In this document: one piece after another, positions 10,375 through 23,295 of the stretch
Layout: each line of letters begins with the position of its first letter
Position numbering within the stretch: position 1 is the first letter of the stretch
Source: Arthrobotrys musiformis
Taxonomy: Eukaryota > Ascomycota > Orbiliomycetes > Orbiliales > Orbiliaceae
DNA length: 64,000 nucleotides
Assembly: GCA_036971715.1 (NCBI GenBank)
Contig: JAVHJL010000004.1
Location: 2,232,001-2,296,000 of the forward strand
Reading direction: 5' to 3'
Notes under the pieces: generated by a model
The model's input: the letters and a program-made list of their open reading frames with translations, nothing else
What the model was told of the DNA's origin: nothing
The model's database searches: none
Made by a program: the position numbers and the translations under genes

Positions 10375-13243
10375 TCAAAACGCCTTCTCGCCAACAAAAA
10401 CGCCCGATGGTCTTCTAGATTTCTTCAGTACTTTTCGGATAAGATCGATTATCTGGGCTTCGCTGCCTAGATTTTTGATATACGTTAGCGCTTGTGGTTT
10501 CGAAGATCTTAATGTGCATGAAGATCATTACCTGCTTGTCCGACGATCATCATGGATACTGGTTCCCAGACCGTTTCTTTTGTTACCTTCGATGTTATTT
10601 GGCGTTGGCCGACTTGTTTCCCCTTCATTAGTTTATGTTTCTAAGTGTCTTGTATGTATATAAATAGGTAGAATGGGACGTTACCTGGAACGACCACGCT
10701 GGGCAACCCTCCCAAGATGCTGTAGAAGGTATTATCAAACCCAAAACTTTGTAGATATACGTCAATAGATTCTGGGGGGCTATTGAATACATTGCCGCCG
10801 TTTAGTTTCTATTGTTTCGTATGATCGGGTCGTACTAGTCACTTACATCAGCTCATCTCTATAACCAGCCTCTGCGCCCCCAGCGGGTAGCACCATTACT
10901 GCCCCATTATTGAAAACATGAGACTCAAGGAACTCTTCGAAAACTGACATTCGGAGTAGAGCTTCTTCATAGTCCTCCGTTGAAATGTTTTGGCGCTTGA
11001 TTTCCCTAATATGATTTATTCAGATTATCCCTCCTTCTTTTAGCGCTCGATCCACGGCGCAAAATTAATATTCCTTCGTTTGAAGGTTCGGGGTTTTGTC
11101 ATGCGTACCATTTATGCCGCACCATTGGGTTGATATATGGATATTTACCGAATCTCTCCTTGTAGCTTTTGTAAAAGCTCTGTTCGTGGACGTAGGAGTC
11201 GTAGATTTGGATGTGAGCTACAGTCTACCCTTTTGTTAGAACCAACTCCTTTTATCCCTCTTTCTTTTCTTCCCAAAGAGGGGCTTACGGAGTATAGATA
11301 TTCCGTGTACGACGTATTTCCTGGAGCTAGCCCGGATGATTTCCACAGCTTATCGATATCCAATTCAATCTGGGGTAGTCCCGTAGACGCGCCTACATCC
11401 TCGATAAACTCTGCCATAACCGATCTTTTAGAATCAGGAAGAGAGGCTAGGACGCCGCTTGGGACTATTATCTTCGATGGCTTCTAATATAAGCAAACAT
11501 ATGTCGCGTCAACGATAACTCCTGATTACCGGATAGCGTTATCAAAAAGATAGGCACCCTTATTTCAAAGGACCATTTACCTGTCTATTACGACCCTTCT
11601 TGTACCAGACTTTCTGCAAAAGCTGAAAGTTATGAATATCCCGAGTAAAGAACCCCATAGTGTCCATTACACTGTCGCCCGATAATGGCCATGAGATATA
11701 CCATCAGCTTTGAATAGGACTTTTACCCACATGTATCGAAGAATCTATACAGAGAACGCACCTCGAGTATGGCATGACCCCTTCTAGCTCAGACACTCCG
11801 AGCGTCGGCCTTAGTCCAAAAACACCCTGTAAAGCCGCAGGCCAGATAATACTTCCGCAGGCTACGCAAGTTAGTCCCATTCATTCCCTAGGAATCTATT
11901 CTCCTCCACCACACCCCCTCCAATATTATAGGTACGATAATAAAAAATGACAAAAGGTGAGGACTCACAATCAGTCCCTATCGCAAAATCAACCCAATCG
12001 TACCCCGCGACCGCGACCGCACTCCCAGTACTACTCCCCGCGGGGTCCAAATACCCATCCGCACGCGGATTAAACGGACACTGGAAATCGATCCAATCCC
12101 TCGCCGTTTCGCCATTCGCAAACTGTGTCGTTTTAGTTTTCCCGATTACAACAGCTCCGAGGGAGATTAAATGTTGAACGGCCCTCGCAGTAGATGGCGA
12201 GGGACCGTGGTATTCTGCATAGGCTTTAGACGAGGCGGTGGTAGGCAGGTTTTGGAGGTTGATTATATCCTTTACCGCTATTCGTTTAGAGGAAAGAGGG
12301 AGGGAGGGGTTCGTGTAGAGCCGGGACGGGACCGGGATTAGCTTTGTTTGGGGGCGGGTGAAGCTGTATAAGTCCCCATAAATTAGCCATTAGCTGGTGC
12401 TTGTGGATTTGTTACATATAAATATTTAGATTTATCTGGGTATCATGAAGTCTCGTATCTACTCTCCAACTCGCGGGATCCCGGGAGAGGGTGTAGATAC
12501 CTGCTATAGTTGTAGACATAGATATCGTCGTTATGCACGGTTGAAAATCAAATTATATCTTACCTATCCCCAGACTGTATAACACCATACATGAACGCAC
12601 CATACGGATCAGGATACAATCTCATCGCCTGGCAAATCCTCCCAGACTGAAGAAAATACGGCCCACTGGGTATCGAATCATCCAATCTCGAAATGAAATA
12701 ATTCTTCACACCAAACCGCCTTCCCAACACCTCAACCCCACGTTCAGAAATTGTTGGCGAACGTTGTATTTTTGCCGGTATCCCGAAGACCACAGTTTCC
12801 AGGAATAACGGCCCGAACACATCATCCGTCGATAACATGGAGGTAATGGTATCCTCCAGCCATTCTGAGGATATATTATTAACATTGGTTGCTATATTTA
12901 AACCAGTGTTTATTATCGCGATAGGAATAGCTGTATCTGCGGCATCATGTGTTTGTGGTATTTTGAAATCCGAACTACCTAGAGTTGAGACATTGTTCGA
13001 GCTGTAAACCATCGATGTACCATTGAGTGTACCGACTACCTTTTCGGAAACGAGGTACTTGATACCCCCATACTCTAGTATAGAAGTATACGTAACCGAA
13101 GCGCCCGCGACCATAGCTGTTGTAGTCGGGAATAGTTGAAGTATAATAATGGTCGCAAAAGCGGAGATAAGGCTAAGCGCTTGCGCTTGCCAGGGCCCGG
13201 GTGCGAATGGAGCCATTCGTGCAATTATCTTCTGCGAAAGCAA
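10375..13243 (-). CDS. Amidase-signature protein with N-terminal extension, 10 exons
   Basis: Predicted amidase-signature (Ser-cisSer-Lys) hydrolase; substrate unknown. Exons on the minus strand are 13243-12564, 12363-11969, 11861-11762, 11671-11581, 11483-11289, 11224-11109, 11005-10847, 10779-10685, 10612-10532 and 10466-10375. Phases agree at every junction, giving 667 residues. The N-terminal 220 residues carry a hydrophobic stretch (ALSLISAFATIIILQLF), probably a signal peptide or anchor, and a region seen N-terminal to some fungal amidases. The amidase core begins at RIAVKDIINLQNLPTT. The catalytic lysine is in VIGKTKTTQF, the cis-serine in AGSSTGSA and the nucleophile serine in SCGSI. 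PSVVVPVG and a short C-terminal tail complete the fold. The usual TGGSIR is SCGSII here, but the triad residues remain. An alternative start lies nine codons in (13216). No biosynthetic cluster surrounds it. Confidence 0.85.
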
Positions 13244-15214
13244 GAAGCAGTTTCAGAAATAGTAACAACGATCCTAAAACCGCAACGAGAATAAATCGTA
13301 TTTAGGAAAAGAAGAAGAAGAAAGAGAACATCGGTTAGAAGCTCGTGGCTTCTTTTTTGTTTATGTTACCTGCATGCATTTACATTTTTATTTTCGTGGG
13401 TATAAATTTCATTCTACGTTGGATGCAAGGGCCAACCATGGTACGACCCATTATTGTTTCCCGCAGTATGACATAGGCCGGCATCATTGGCCAAATCTGC
13501 CCTTTTAGTCAGGAAGAGGCCTTCTGGAGGCCGGTCTATTGTATCTGAAAGAGAAAGGAAGAGTTTCCTTCGAATACTCGAATGTCGTACCGAACCCTGT
13601 GCGAGTTTCCTGTTCTGTGGTGATATCTTCGTATAGATTACATCAACTGAATCGCCTTCGCGCAATATTTTAGTCAATTGGCCGCTTTTTCTCCAGCACC
13701 ACAATGGAATCGGCCAAGCCGATGAACTGGTGTACTGGGATTATTTGTTTCGTAAAAAAAGAACGAGCTCCGGCACAGCTTACTTGCCAAACGGCCTTGG
13801 AACTGCCGACTTGGGGATTCTCCTATGGACTCCAGTCTGCAAGGGCAAGAGGCAAGAGGGACCGAGGGTAAACTAGCCTCTCGGAGATACCAATTGAAAA
13901 TGTCCACGCCAACAAGAAAAAAAAAATTAGAAAAATTCACAACCAAGGCCCGCTAAATTGTGCTGATCGGGTTGTCTTTCTTTTTTCTTTTTCCTTTCTT
14001 CTGTATGTAATGCGAGACGCCCGTCTGTATCCTGCAGGTCGGAGGTTATGCAGGGACGCGACGCTTTGGTTATTAGTGGCGCCTGCATCTACCGAATCTA
14101 GTTCGATGCATTGCGAAGAGGGCGAATGAAACCCACGGTTAGTTGAATGGCTAGACCTAAGTCGAAAAGCAAGGAGGTAGAAACTTTTTACTGTGAAATA
14201 CTGGTTCAGAGGGTATAGTTTAGGGGTTTAACCATGGTTTAAGTGTGGTTAATTCAGCCGTATAAGTTTCTAAAGTATGGAGTATACGTAAATACACATG
14301 ATAGGAATCATCATAAGACAGAAATTTGATATTAGTGGGTCTTAGACTCGAAGACCCGTTACAGCCCAAGCCCGAGGCTATAATTTAGATCTATATAGCA
14401 TTCACTCCTATCGTCCCCGAAGAGAGTTCCGACTGCAACAGAAAACAAGCCACAATATCGGTTGTAGACCCGAACGCGAACTAGATCAGGAGACAGCATA
14501 CCGATAGCGATGAAACCGGGTCGCGAAAAATTGTGCGATAAGGGTTCCTATAGTGTCCGTGATGATGAAAGATGGTGCCGAGCCAATCAATATCCTCCTC
14601 GACGAAGTGTGTGGCATTATGCGAGGCATCATCACAGGGATGGTTGTATTATTACGGGTGAGTGAATGTAGAGTATTAGGTTTTATGTCAAAAAATCGCC
14701 TTTGAAAGTCCGAGTTAATTTACAGGAGAAATTATACAATAGCGATGGAGTCTTTCGAGGGAAGAGGGGAAAGGTATATGTGAAGGTGTCGGGGGGAAGA
14801 ACAAATATATCGCTAATGTATAAGAAGCACTAAAGGAAGTAGTAATTTTAAGGGAAAAGGCTTTATGAACAAATCCATTTTCGCAAAGGGAATGAAAAGG
14901 TTGTAATAGATAGGAGAATAAAGATAAAGGAAAGAAGAAAAGACCAACAATAAACAAAGTAAAGAATTGAAAAAAAGGGTATACGCCATGCACAAAAAAG
15001 ACCAAACGAGCTGTATCAAAACAAAAGGCCAGGAGGCAAAGGCTGCTCCGATGTGTCATCAAAAGAGTATCCAGACATTTGACCGCATCTATTCCTTCGG
15101 ATACTAGGATGAGGGAATCCGGTTGGGATGGATAGAAGGTTTGGTTTGCAGCGTATGGGCAAATCAGAGAATGTCAATCACAAACTGCTCTCAGTGTCGT
15201 CATGGGTTGGTTCG
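13244..15214. other. Amidase promoter region and WSC 3' flank
   Basis: Both neighbours are on the minus strand, so this holds the amidase upstream region and the WSC 3' end. Short minus-strand frames at 13414-13704 and 13674-13946 were seen but have no recognisable domain or clean splicing. Nothing else was supported. Confidence 0.5.
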
Positions 15215-16131
15215 TCATGCGTCGGGATTTGTGACCTGATGGCGAATGAGTTAGTATATATTGAAATATATCGTTGTTGGGTAGCCGAAATATATGCATA
15301 CCTTCAATATCCGCCTTGAATAGTCTTGGTTGTCCGCAATGCTGCCATCACTCATTCTTCTCTGGAGCATGACTGGATCTAGTCTGGTGTCTGCCTGTGG
15401 TTTTCTTATAGAGGCAGTAAACTCCTTCGCGGCGACGGCGGCTCTGTACTCTTCCTCGGCCTGTCGTCTCCTGTTTCGTCGAACAATGAGGAATCCACCG
15501 ACGCCCATGGCAATGACAGCGATAACACCGACGACGACACCTGCGGCGATACCAGCCTTGCTAGTGCCTCCCCCGTTGTTCTGTTGTTGGTCGCCATCGG
15601 CAGGAGCGGTGGCAGTAACAACGGCTGTTGATCATATCAAATTAGTAAATGCAAATTGAATGGAGCCGAAGTGCGTGTAAGGAAAAACTTACGTGTTTTG
15701 ATAACAGTTTGGATAGATGGGGCATCGCTAGAAGTGCTTTCGGAAGAAGAAGTGGAGGACGATTTGGTTGTCTTCGAGCTGGTCGGCGGGACGACTCCAG
15801 TTATGCCGAATGACCAGACCGAAACACCACCGCACTTTTCATCAGGGTAGCCGTTACATGGCAAGCTACACTCGCTCATGGAAACCTTTCCGTCGGATGG
15901 GAAGTAGTCACCGCAGTAGCAGGTAGAACCTCTGGTGACACCGAAGACGGCTTTGTTTTTCTTCTGACACAGCGATTGACAAAGACTGGCAGTTTGGTAT
16001 GTGTCGATACCGAAGTTCTGAGTCTCACCAGGGTTGTCGTAACAGGCTTCCGATGGGTCGGCAGCCAAAGCAGGAGTAATGGCTCCAAAGACCATAACGG
16101 CCGCCAGAGCTGTCCTTAGTAGTGAAGGCAT
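15215..16131 (-). CDS. WSC-domain cell-wall stress sensor
   Basis: A single-pass plasma-membrane sensor of the Wsc type, which reports wall stress to the Rho1/PKC cell-integrity pathway. Exons are 16131-15693, 15624-15302 and 15235-15215, with introns of 68 and 66 bp; the last exon is only 21 nt. The protein has 260 residues. There is a signal peptide (MPSLLRTALAAVMVFGAITP), a WSC domain with its eight cysteines (ACYD, SLC, SLC, TCYC, SEC, PC, KCGG), a short Ser/Thr-rich mucin-like stem, and a transmembrane helix at about 170-194 followed by RRNRRR. The cytoplasmic tail ends with DYSRRILKVTNPDA. That DYSRRILKVTNP end is a conserved tail of Wsc sensors and is recovered only by splicing the tiny last exon. 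The upstream in-frame ATG at 16179 precedes the signal peptide and is unlikely to be used. Confidence 0.93.
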
Positions 16132-18283
16132 TTTGGTATGTATGTATGTGTGTGATCGAGAGAAGGTCGAGGGAGACAAAGAGGGAGGTATCCTCGACGG
16201 TTTATGTTGTCGAGGAAGGGGTCGGTCGAGCCAGGGATGACTTGATGGCGACTAGAACGCTAAGAGCGAGCAGGGAAGAAGGATCTATGGAAATTTCACC
16301 GAGCATGTTAGTATCACGATATTCCTGTTCGACAGGGAGCAGCTGTCACTGCTAATGCTGGTGCTGCTGGTGCTACTGGTAGCAGACAGAGGTGGTGGCC
16401 ACTGCGAGCGAAAGAGAGGGAGTTGAAGTCAAGAAACGTGGATGGAGGTTTCAATGAAGTCATCTTTAATCCCTCTTCCTTCCCCTCCTCTTCCTCTTGT
16501 CTTCTTCTTCATCACCATCCTGCTCCTGCCTATTCTCGTTCCTGCACCCAGTCCTCCTCCTCCTGCTTCTTTCTCCCTTGCTCACAGCCAACCAGCCAAC
16601 CAGCATAGCACGCAGCAATAACACACACAGCGAAACGTTGAAGCAACAGACAACGCATACCTTTTAATCAAAAGGCCCTTCGTTCTTTAACCCGAAGAAA
16701 CTCCACGATGTGAATTTCAATTTCCTGCTGTCGAAAAATGTCGACGGATTCAATGTCGGAAGGGTCGGACTTGGTGCAAAAGATGGTCGGATCTTACGAT
16801 CGAATGGTCGAATGGTCGGAAATTAAGGTCGAGAAACTGAAATCGATATCTTTGTCGTCCTGACAGGTTTTTCCCAAGATCAAAAGCGCCTCTATCTTTT
16901 TTCTTTCTTCGAACGCCTTTGAAATTATCGCTTTCAACCTCTACAAGCAAAGATACCTTGGTTCGTCCCTTTTGTCGTTATTAAAAAAACCAATTAAAAA
17001 CCCTTTTTTGCAAAATACCCCCCGATGATGGTTTAAAATTATCGTCGTCGAAGAGGGCTGTCGGTTTAAACCCTTAATCTCTCTTTTGTTTTGACTTCTA
17101 AAAAAAATTCACACACAAGGAAAAACAACTCCGGTTTAGAGACAAAAGGAGAGAGTGGCTCGAAAATATGCTGACGACGAGCGGGAAAAGGGAAAAAAAA
17201 GGAAAGGGAAAGGAAAAAATCAAACGCAAAGGAAAGTGGTGGACCGTATGAGGCGAAGGAGAGTCTGTAAAGAAAGAACAGAGAAGTAGGCCAGCTGTAC
17301 CCTGTGGTTGAAGAACTCGAGCGAGTGACTGGTGGTGAGGGTTGCGATGGTTGAAGGTTCGAGAGAGGATGGTGGATGGGATGGACGGATGGAGGAGGAG
17401 GAGTGGGAGTTTTGGACTTGGACTGGGACGAGATGGCTTGGAGGGAAAGAGGAAAGGAGAACTGCTAACTAACCACCACCGTCCTAGTTCACCACCAAAA
17501 TGCACCACCATGCACCACTGCTTCCTTGCTGAGTCGGCCACGAAAGAGTCCCCCAAAAAAAGAAATGCGCTTGCACCACTGCCTGCCGGGAAATTGAAAT
17601 TGGCTGGCACACAAACCACGCTTGCTCGCAGAAATGGTCCGGCTTCCTGTCTGATTTAGCTCAAACAGGAAGCATCAACGTCGCTCTTGGTTGATGCGGT
17701 CAGTCGGCTGGTCGGTCATACACGGACCAAGGAAGATATCGTTTCCTCTATGATTTTGACTTTGAGAGTATATTACGAGGTATGTATGCCATATCCTTAT
17801 TTACTTTTCACGCGCATGTACTCGTTATCTTCTGACACTATATTATCCTAGAGATGATAAGAGCAGTCAATCGACGTGGATTATGCTGCTGACGGAGATA
17901 AAACCCTCCTTGCTGACCGTCTTCCTTTTCGTAGGTACCAGGAGGCATGCAAGGTCAACCATTTGATACAAATTATTCACATAACACTCTATGCTGCATA
18001 CTGGCAATGTCCATGTACATACATGTATGTCCAGCCAGTCCATGCTGCTCCTACGACTCGTTCGCTCTCGACCATTGCTACCTAGTAAGTACTTTACTTA
18101 CTGACCACCTCCTACCAACTGACTGGTAGTGTTAGTGGTTAGTGGTATTGGTAGCGGTGGCACTGCAGTTTGATATTTTCGGCCCCTCGCAGCCGCCGAC
18201 TTCTTACATAACTCCCAAGTTGTCGATACAACAGAGTGACCTGATCACGATGCTGTTGTGCCCTGACTTTTCCCATCCCTTTG

Positions 18284-18306
18284 CCAGCTCCAGCTCCAGC
18301 TCCAGT
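18284..18306. repeat. CCAGCT hexamer repeat
   Basis: Tandem CCAGCT units, about four copies, in the WSC-GPI1 intergenic region. Confidence 0.8.
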
Positions 18307-19989
18307 CCGGACTGGTCCACTTTCTCGTTTCTATTCGTGGATCAACATTATACATTGAACCCATACGCCCACAAGTACCTTTTTTTTTTTTTTTCCCTCT
18401 CGCAAAATCTAAAGGCCCTTTTGCATTATGACAATAACTATGTTTGAATGTTATTGTTACTGGTATCGCTAATTAACTAACATAACACAGCCTCAACAGC
18501 ACAAAAATAAAAACACCGGATTCTAATGGGGTTGCTTTCCTTCCTGAACACTAAAAAAGATAGGGAAGGGCAAGGGAAAAATCCTTCCCCGTAGAATCCA
18601 AAATATGTGCGCATGTATATATAGTATCATATTCAAAAGCCCCGTTGCCCTCCGAACGAACCGAAATGAATGATTGCATTTTCACATTCATTCTTTCTCA
18701 TGGTGTCTAGGGGTAGTTAGGTCCTAACCAACTGGCTACCCACCGACCCAGCGAACACGGGCCCACCAAACTCTCGGGGTCCTGATTGCGAATACACGGG
18801 ACAGAAACGGCGGGAAGCTGACGGTGGCTTGTCCTTTTTTTTTTTTTTTTGTTCCTGAAGAGACCTTTAAAGCTCAACTTTAGGATTATTGACTTGTTGA
18901 AACGACTACTCTAGCTACTTACATGTAGCTAGTTAGTTGAAATCGCAGTTCGCAGCACCCTACATAAAAGGGTCTACTGAAAGTGTCGAAAGCCGTGAGG
19001 GGTCAAACTCTATCGACGGGCGATACACCAATGTCGCGCACATGTATTTAGTCGAGAGAAGGGGCTAGCTAACTACCCGTCGATGTCTACGATCCCATCT
19101 CTGACTACATTCTCCAGAAGAAAAAGGAAAAAACGGAAACGAGGCATCAAAAAACCCCAAATCGCCTCATAACAAAAACCGTCCGCCGAGATGACACCGA
19201 CAAGCCCGGCATCTTCCAGGCATCTTTCCAGACCTTTTTTTCTTCCTAACGAGAAAAAAAATATGACAATCGAAAAGAGAAAGAAAAAAGAAAAAAGAAA
19301 AAAGAAAAAACTCTCACAAAAATCAGGAAGGAAAAATATTGGAAAGTGAGAAAATCAATGAAAGGGAAAAAAAAAAAAGAAGACTTCGTAACAGGATTTC
19401 TCTTAATTTCGCGTGTTTGAGATATGAACCCCCCTTTTTTCCCAGAACCCTTGTCCATGCCGCGGCTCCGTCTTGGCTGCATATTTTACACTTGGTTCTA
19501 GCGTCCTTTTTCCTGCTTCTCTCTTTCCTTTCCCTCTTTCGCTGTGGGGGAGCACAAGAGTATGTGCATATGCACATACATTACATCCTCAACAAACTTC
19601 TTACGATCCCATCTCCGTCAGATACACAAAATTCCTTCGCTGGAATTATAATACTACCAACTTACTCAATTGATGGGTGACACAGAAATCCCGCTTTGGT
19701 CTGCCCGATTAAATTGGGGAATAATTATATACGGAGGACTAGGTATTTTAGACCCAACAGAGTGTTTGAATCGAGATGCCACGGCCCCCAGTTTAATAGC
19801 ACAGGGCACGTTATCCTTCCATCCACCAACGGGCCAGATCCACCTCTTCTCTGCTCCCGATATACCAGTTTCAGATATATAGCAAGGGCATCTCTTGTGG
19901 CTGGAAAAGCCGTTTATTACTCTTTTATTTCCCAATAACTCATAGTTTTACCAGCTTTTATTTCAATGTTGGGTCTCATAATTTCCAAC

Positions 19990-20017
19990 ATGCTCATGCT
20001 CATGCTCATGCTCATGC
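19990..20017. repeat. ATGCTC hexamer repeat
   Basis: Four to five tandem copies of ATGCTC, noncoding. Confidence 0.85.
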
Positions 20018-20733
20018 CCAGACAAAACTAGAAGGAAACAAAAAAAACGGTGCGATTGCCGTACACATGCTCCAATCTCGTCCACCATAAACATGGTTGT
20101 TTAATATCGTTTGATCGCCCCTCCGTTTGGGATAGGGCATCTTTTATATATCGCTGCTGTGCGTTCGGCAGCTTGAACGTTTAAACGCCTATCCAACACA
20201 CACCACTCATGAAACGTCCACCACTCAAACATAAGATACCAGTCACCACTCTCGCGCTCTCTCATTGAATTTTGATCAATCAATAATTCATATCAAATGC
20301 AATGCGCGGCTAATATTATTGGTTTGACTGATAGTAATAAACGATTGTCCATTCATCTCTTCCCTGACTGCTCACGTCAAAAGACAATAGATCTCACTCA
20401 CTCACCCAAGTGCGAGACAATCGTAAGAGAGAAAGGTCAGGATCAAAAAGAAAGGTATCCTTCTACCGGGTTCAATAGCTTTTCCATTTCGCACATGCTC
20501 AATAGCTCCTCCTTCTCCATCCAAAGAGCCTGTGAATATGTATATATGTACAGACATCCCGCGTACCACCAAATCTGAAACCCCACCCCTCCCCGACGAG
20601 GCTATGCCCACAAGGCATCTACCCCTCCAAAAACATCCAAGCAAGCGTAAAAGAATAGAAAAACCAAGAGAGAAAAAATAAAGAGAAAAAAAGAAGACCC
20701 ACCCCCAAACACAAAGCGTCCACAAAAAATCGC

Positions 20734-23278
20734 CTATCGCTGACGAACGCTCTGTGGCTTGGGCCCTATCAGATTGTTCCACACATCCATAATACTCCCT
20801 CTTTCCGCAGGCAACATGCTATATTGCAACGAGTATAGATCTCTCCGATGAATAGGCGGAACCTAATATCACACGCACAAGCCACATCTTTGATTAGCGC
20901 ATATCCATGCCGAATATATTTTTTTTTCTCGTTTTTCTCCAACGGCTAGCATAACGATCTCTTCGTTTCAAAACTTGCAAAACGGTTTGCATAACGGAGA
21001 TGTCACGTTTGCCGTGGACAATTCTGACACCCAATTCAAACGATAACAAAATAAGGTACTGGGGGGGCCACAGAAAGAAAAGAAAGGATGAGATGAACTC
21101 ACAAATCGACCCGTAACAAGGCACAGTAGCACTCGTGGAGAAATGTAATGTTTCCGTAGGCGTCCTCCTAACTGGAAATATTGTCGAAACATTGCCCTAA
21201 AGGATAGAGGCACAGACTATTACCCAATCAGCGTCAGTATTGTCGCCGAACGAATACAACGTGTCCAACTGAAGTTTTATCTTCCCAACGGAAGGAGCAA
21301 CAGGGTAAATTTCGATACGTACTTTCAGAATAACGTAGGATATATGCTCGCATTCTTTCGGTCTACCATCACTAGGGAGCTTATTGATGTCGAGCATCTC
21401 AAACTGTACCCCGCCAGGCAACCTCTTCGAATCCTTTGTCCTCAACATCAATGCAAAGAGTGGGAAATGGTTCAGGCATGCCAGGAGCGTTTCCAATCCG
21501 GCTTTGATACCAATGATGATCATTCTCGCTACCGCGAATGTGAGGTAGTACACGAGCACGGTAGGCAAGAGAAAGAACAAGAGCGTAAACAGAATGGTGC
21601 CCACGAGCAACTGGTCAATGTCGTAGTCACACGAGTCGATACGGTTCCGTAGCACATTTCGTTTCTTCCCGCGGAATAGGTGAAACAGTGAGATGATCGT
21701 TGTAAGCTGCCAGTGATATATCCGCGCCGACGCAATGTAAAACGAGTAAATGTGCAGGGTCAGTACCGACAATAAGTCCGAGAATATCGAGATTGGCATC
21801 GTGGCGCCCGCGAAGCTAGAGAATCCAATGACCCAGATCAACCTAGCCAGATGAGGCCGCACGCTTGCCATCGATCCTGCCCAGTAGTCCACAACCCATA
21901 GAAAGAGGTCACCGAGAAAGAACGCAAGCTCTTTATTGAGTTTCAAACCAGCCGGTTTCCCTCGCAGCCACGATATCGTCTCGTGCAAGCCATCAATCGT
22001 ATATGTTCTTAGCAGGGCATCCAGCCAATCAGCCACACCGGTGGAGTTTTCGATGAGGAAAGTTCCTAGCGCAATTCCAATGATAACATCGTTCGCAACT
22101 AGCCACAAGCTGTTGTAAAACCGAATGTAATCGGGGTGAACCGAGTTGGCACTCTCTAAATCTCCTTTCCGTTTCCTCAGTTTCATATACTGAGTCGGCC
22201 AGTAGCATAATTGCTGGAGCCTGATATCCAACTGCTGCGCTATACTCGTCAGCGATTAAACCATGGGATTTGGTAGGCAATCGGCATACTAACCCGTCGC
22301 GGAAACATCCTTCAGAGCAGCGAAGTCCGGTTTCAGCCTCCACTCCACAATCCGAAGAACTACTTCATTAGCTGCCCTTTGGATAGTCAATAAGGCAACA
22401 AAAAACCGTATCAGTAGCGGATACGCTAGGAGAACAAGACTCCACAGGTTATTGACGGCTCGTTCCCCAAGATTTGTCGCGGATTCGACCACTCGCTCGC
22501 TAACACTCATGCTCCTTGACCGCCCAATCCGGTACTTGACATTATCATTAAGCAGGGTGGACATCTCCCACGAGCAGTTGATCTGCAGCCGCAGTCAGCA
22601 TTCCATTAGCTTAAAATCTGAGACATGCAATAATTCCCACCTGTCCAATTATCGCATCCAACGACTTCTCCTTCACAGTCAAGCGATGTTTCCGTACCGA
22701 ATGCAGCCTAATCTTGTCCGAAAGCTGGCCATGCAACGGTTTCACATACTGGGCCTCTTTTTCCTCTTCCACCTGGACAGTTGATGTTTCTTCATCCAGT
22801 GCGAGTGAAATAGGTTTCAGCGACATGTATTGCATCCGCCATGGCGATGGCATATCAAACAAAACGACCTGCACCGTAACATATGTTTCTTTCGGGCAAT
22901 ATATCGTAGGATACGGGCAACTTTCGGTAAGAGTGGCGTGGATGTAGCGTGGATCAAACTTCTTTGGTTGCTCGCCGTTTAGTGTGCCCAGGACGTGGAG
23001 TTTATTTCGTCGGCTCATCTGAAAGAGCTTTTTGAGGGACCCAACGGGTTTCTTGAAAATATCACCGTTCTGGAGAGCATGCTAAATAACCCAACTAGTT
23101 AGTAATTATAATCCACGCAGAGTAACAGGAGACCAATTCTCACATCATCAGCATTCAACAAAGCAACCACGAAGATATCATACTCCGAGTTCCGCCAGCC
23201 AATCAGCAATCCCGAGTTCTCTTTCCGCGGTAACCCACACGGCCAGAATATCCGCATCAAAGTCGGTGGTGGATCCAT
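20734..23278 (-). CDS. GPI1: GPI1 (PIG-Q), subunit of GPI-GlcNAc transferase
   Basis: A multi-pass ER subunit of the complex that adds GlcNAc to phosphatidylinositol, the first step of GPI-anchor synthesis. Exons are 23278-23144, 23081-22641, 22582-22294, 22239-21323, 21216-21103 and 20862-20734; all phases agree, giving 674 residues. The start MDPPPTLMRIFWPCGLPRKE followed by LIGWRNSEYDIFVV matches the family's N-terminus. The core has SATAQQLDIRLQQLCYWPTQ followed by many hydrophobic helices. The C-terminus joins GRLRKHYISPRVLLCLVTGRF to VPPIHRRDLYSLQYSM across a 240-bp intron. Reading through the intron after 21323 gives a false C-terminus; the true exon starts at 21216 (SVPLSFRAMFRQY). 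The start codon lies 17 nt after the stop of a small upstream gene on the same strand. Confidence 0.93.
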
Positions 23279-23295
23279 AATTGGCGACAGAAACC

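Larger units (their letters stand above)
16132..20733. other. 4.6-kb region without a recognised gene
   Basis: Upstream of the WSC gene (-) and downstream of GPI1 (-). It contains long pyrimidine/purine-biased stretches (16470-16620, 17160-17460, 19270-19380), poly-T runs (18380-18394, 18835-18850) and small tandem repeats. Open frames near 17098-17659 and 19670-19938 exist on both strands at once, as expected of biased sequence. No domain or coherent splicing was seen. Confidence 0.5.

Noticed and set aside
10375..16131. Secondary-metabolite gene cluster around the amidase
   Set aside because: No polyketide synthase, peptide synthetase, P450 or cluster regulator nearby; neighbours are a cell-cycle factor and a wall sensor.
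17098..17659. Overlapping long frames on both strands (173 and 105 codons) upstream of the WSC gene
   Set aside because: Strong pyrimidine/purine bias removes stops on both strands; the encoded sequences are low-complexity Ser/Phe/Leu runs.
21197..21322. Apparent GPI1 C-terminus read through after position 21323
   Set aside because: A GTACGT donor at 21322 and TAATAG acceptor ending at 21217 restore the conserved family C-terminus; the read-through is intron.
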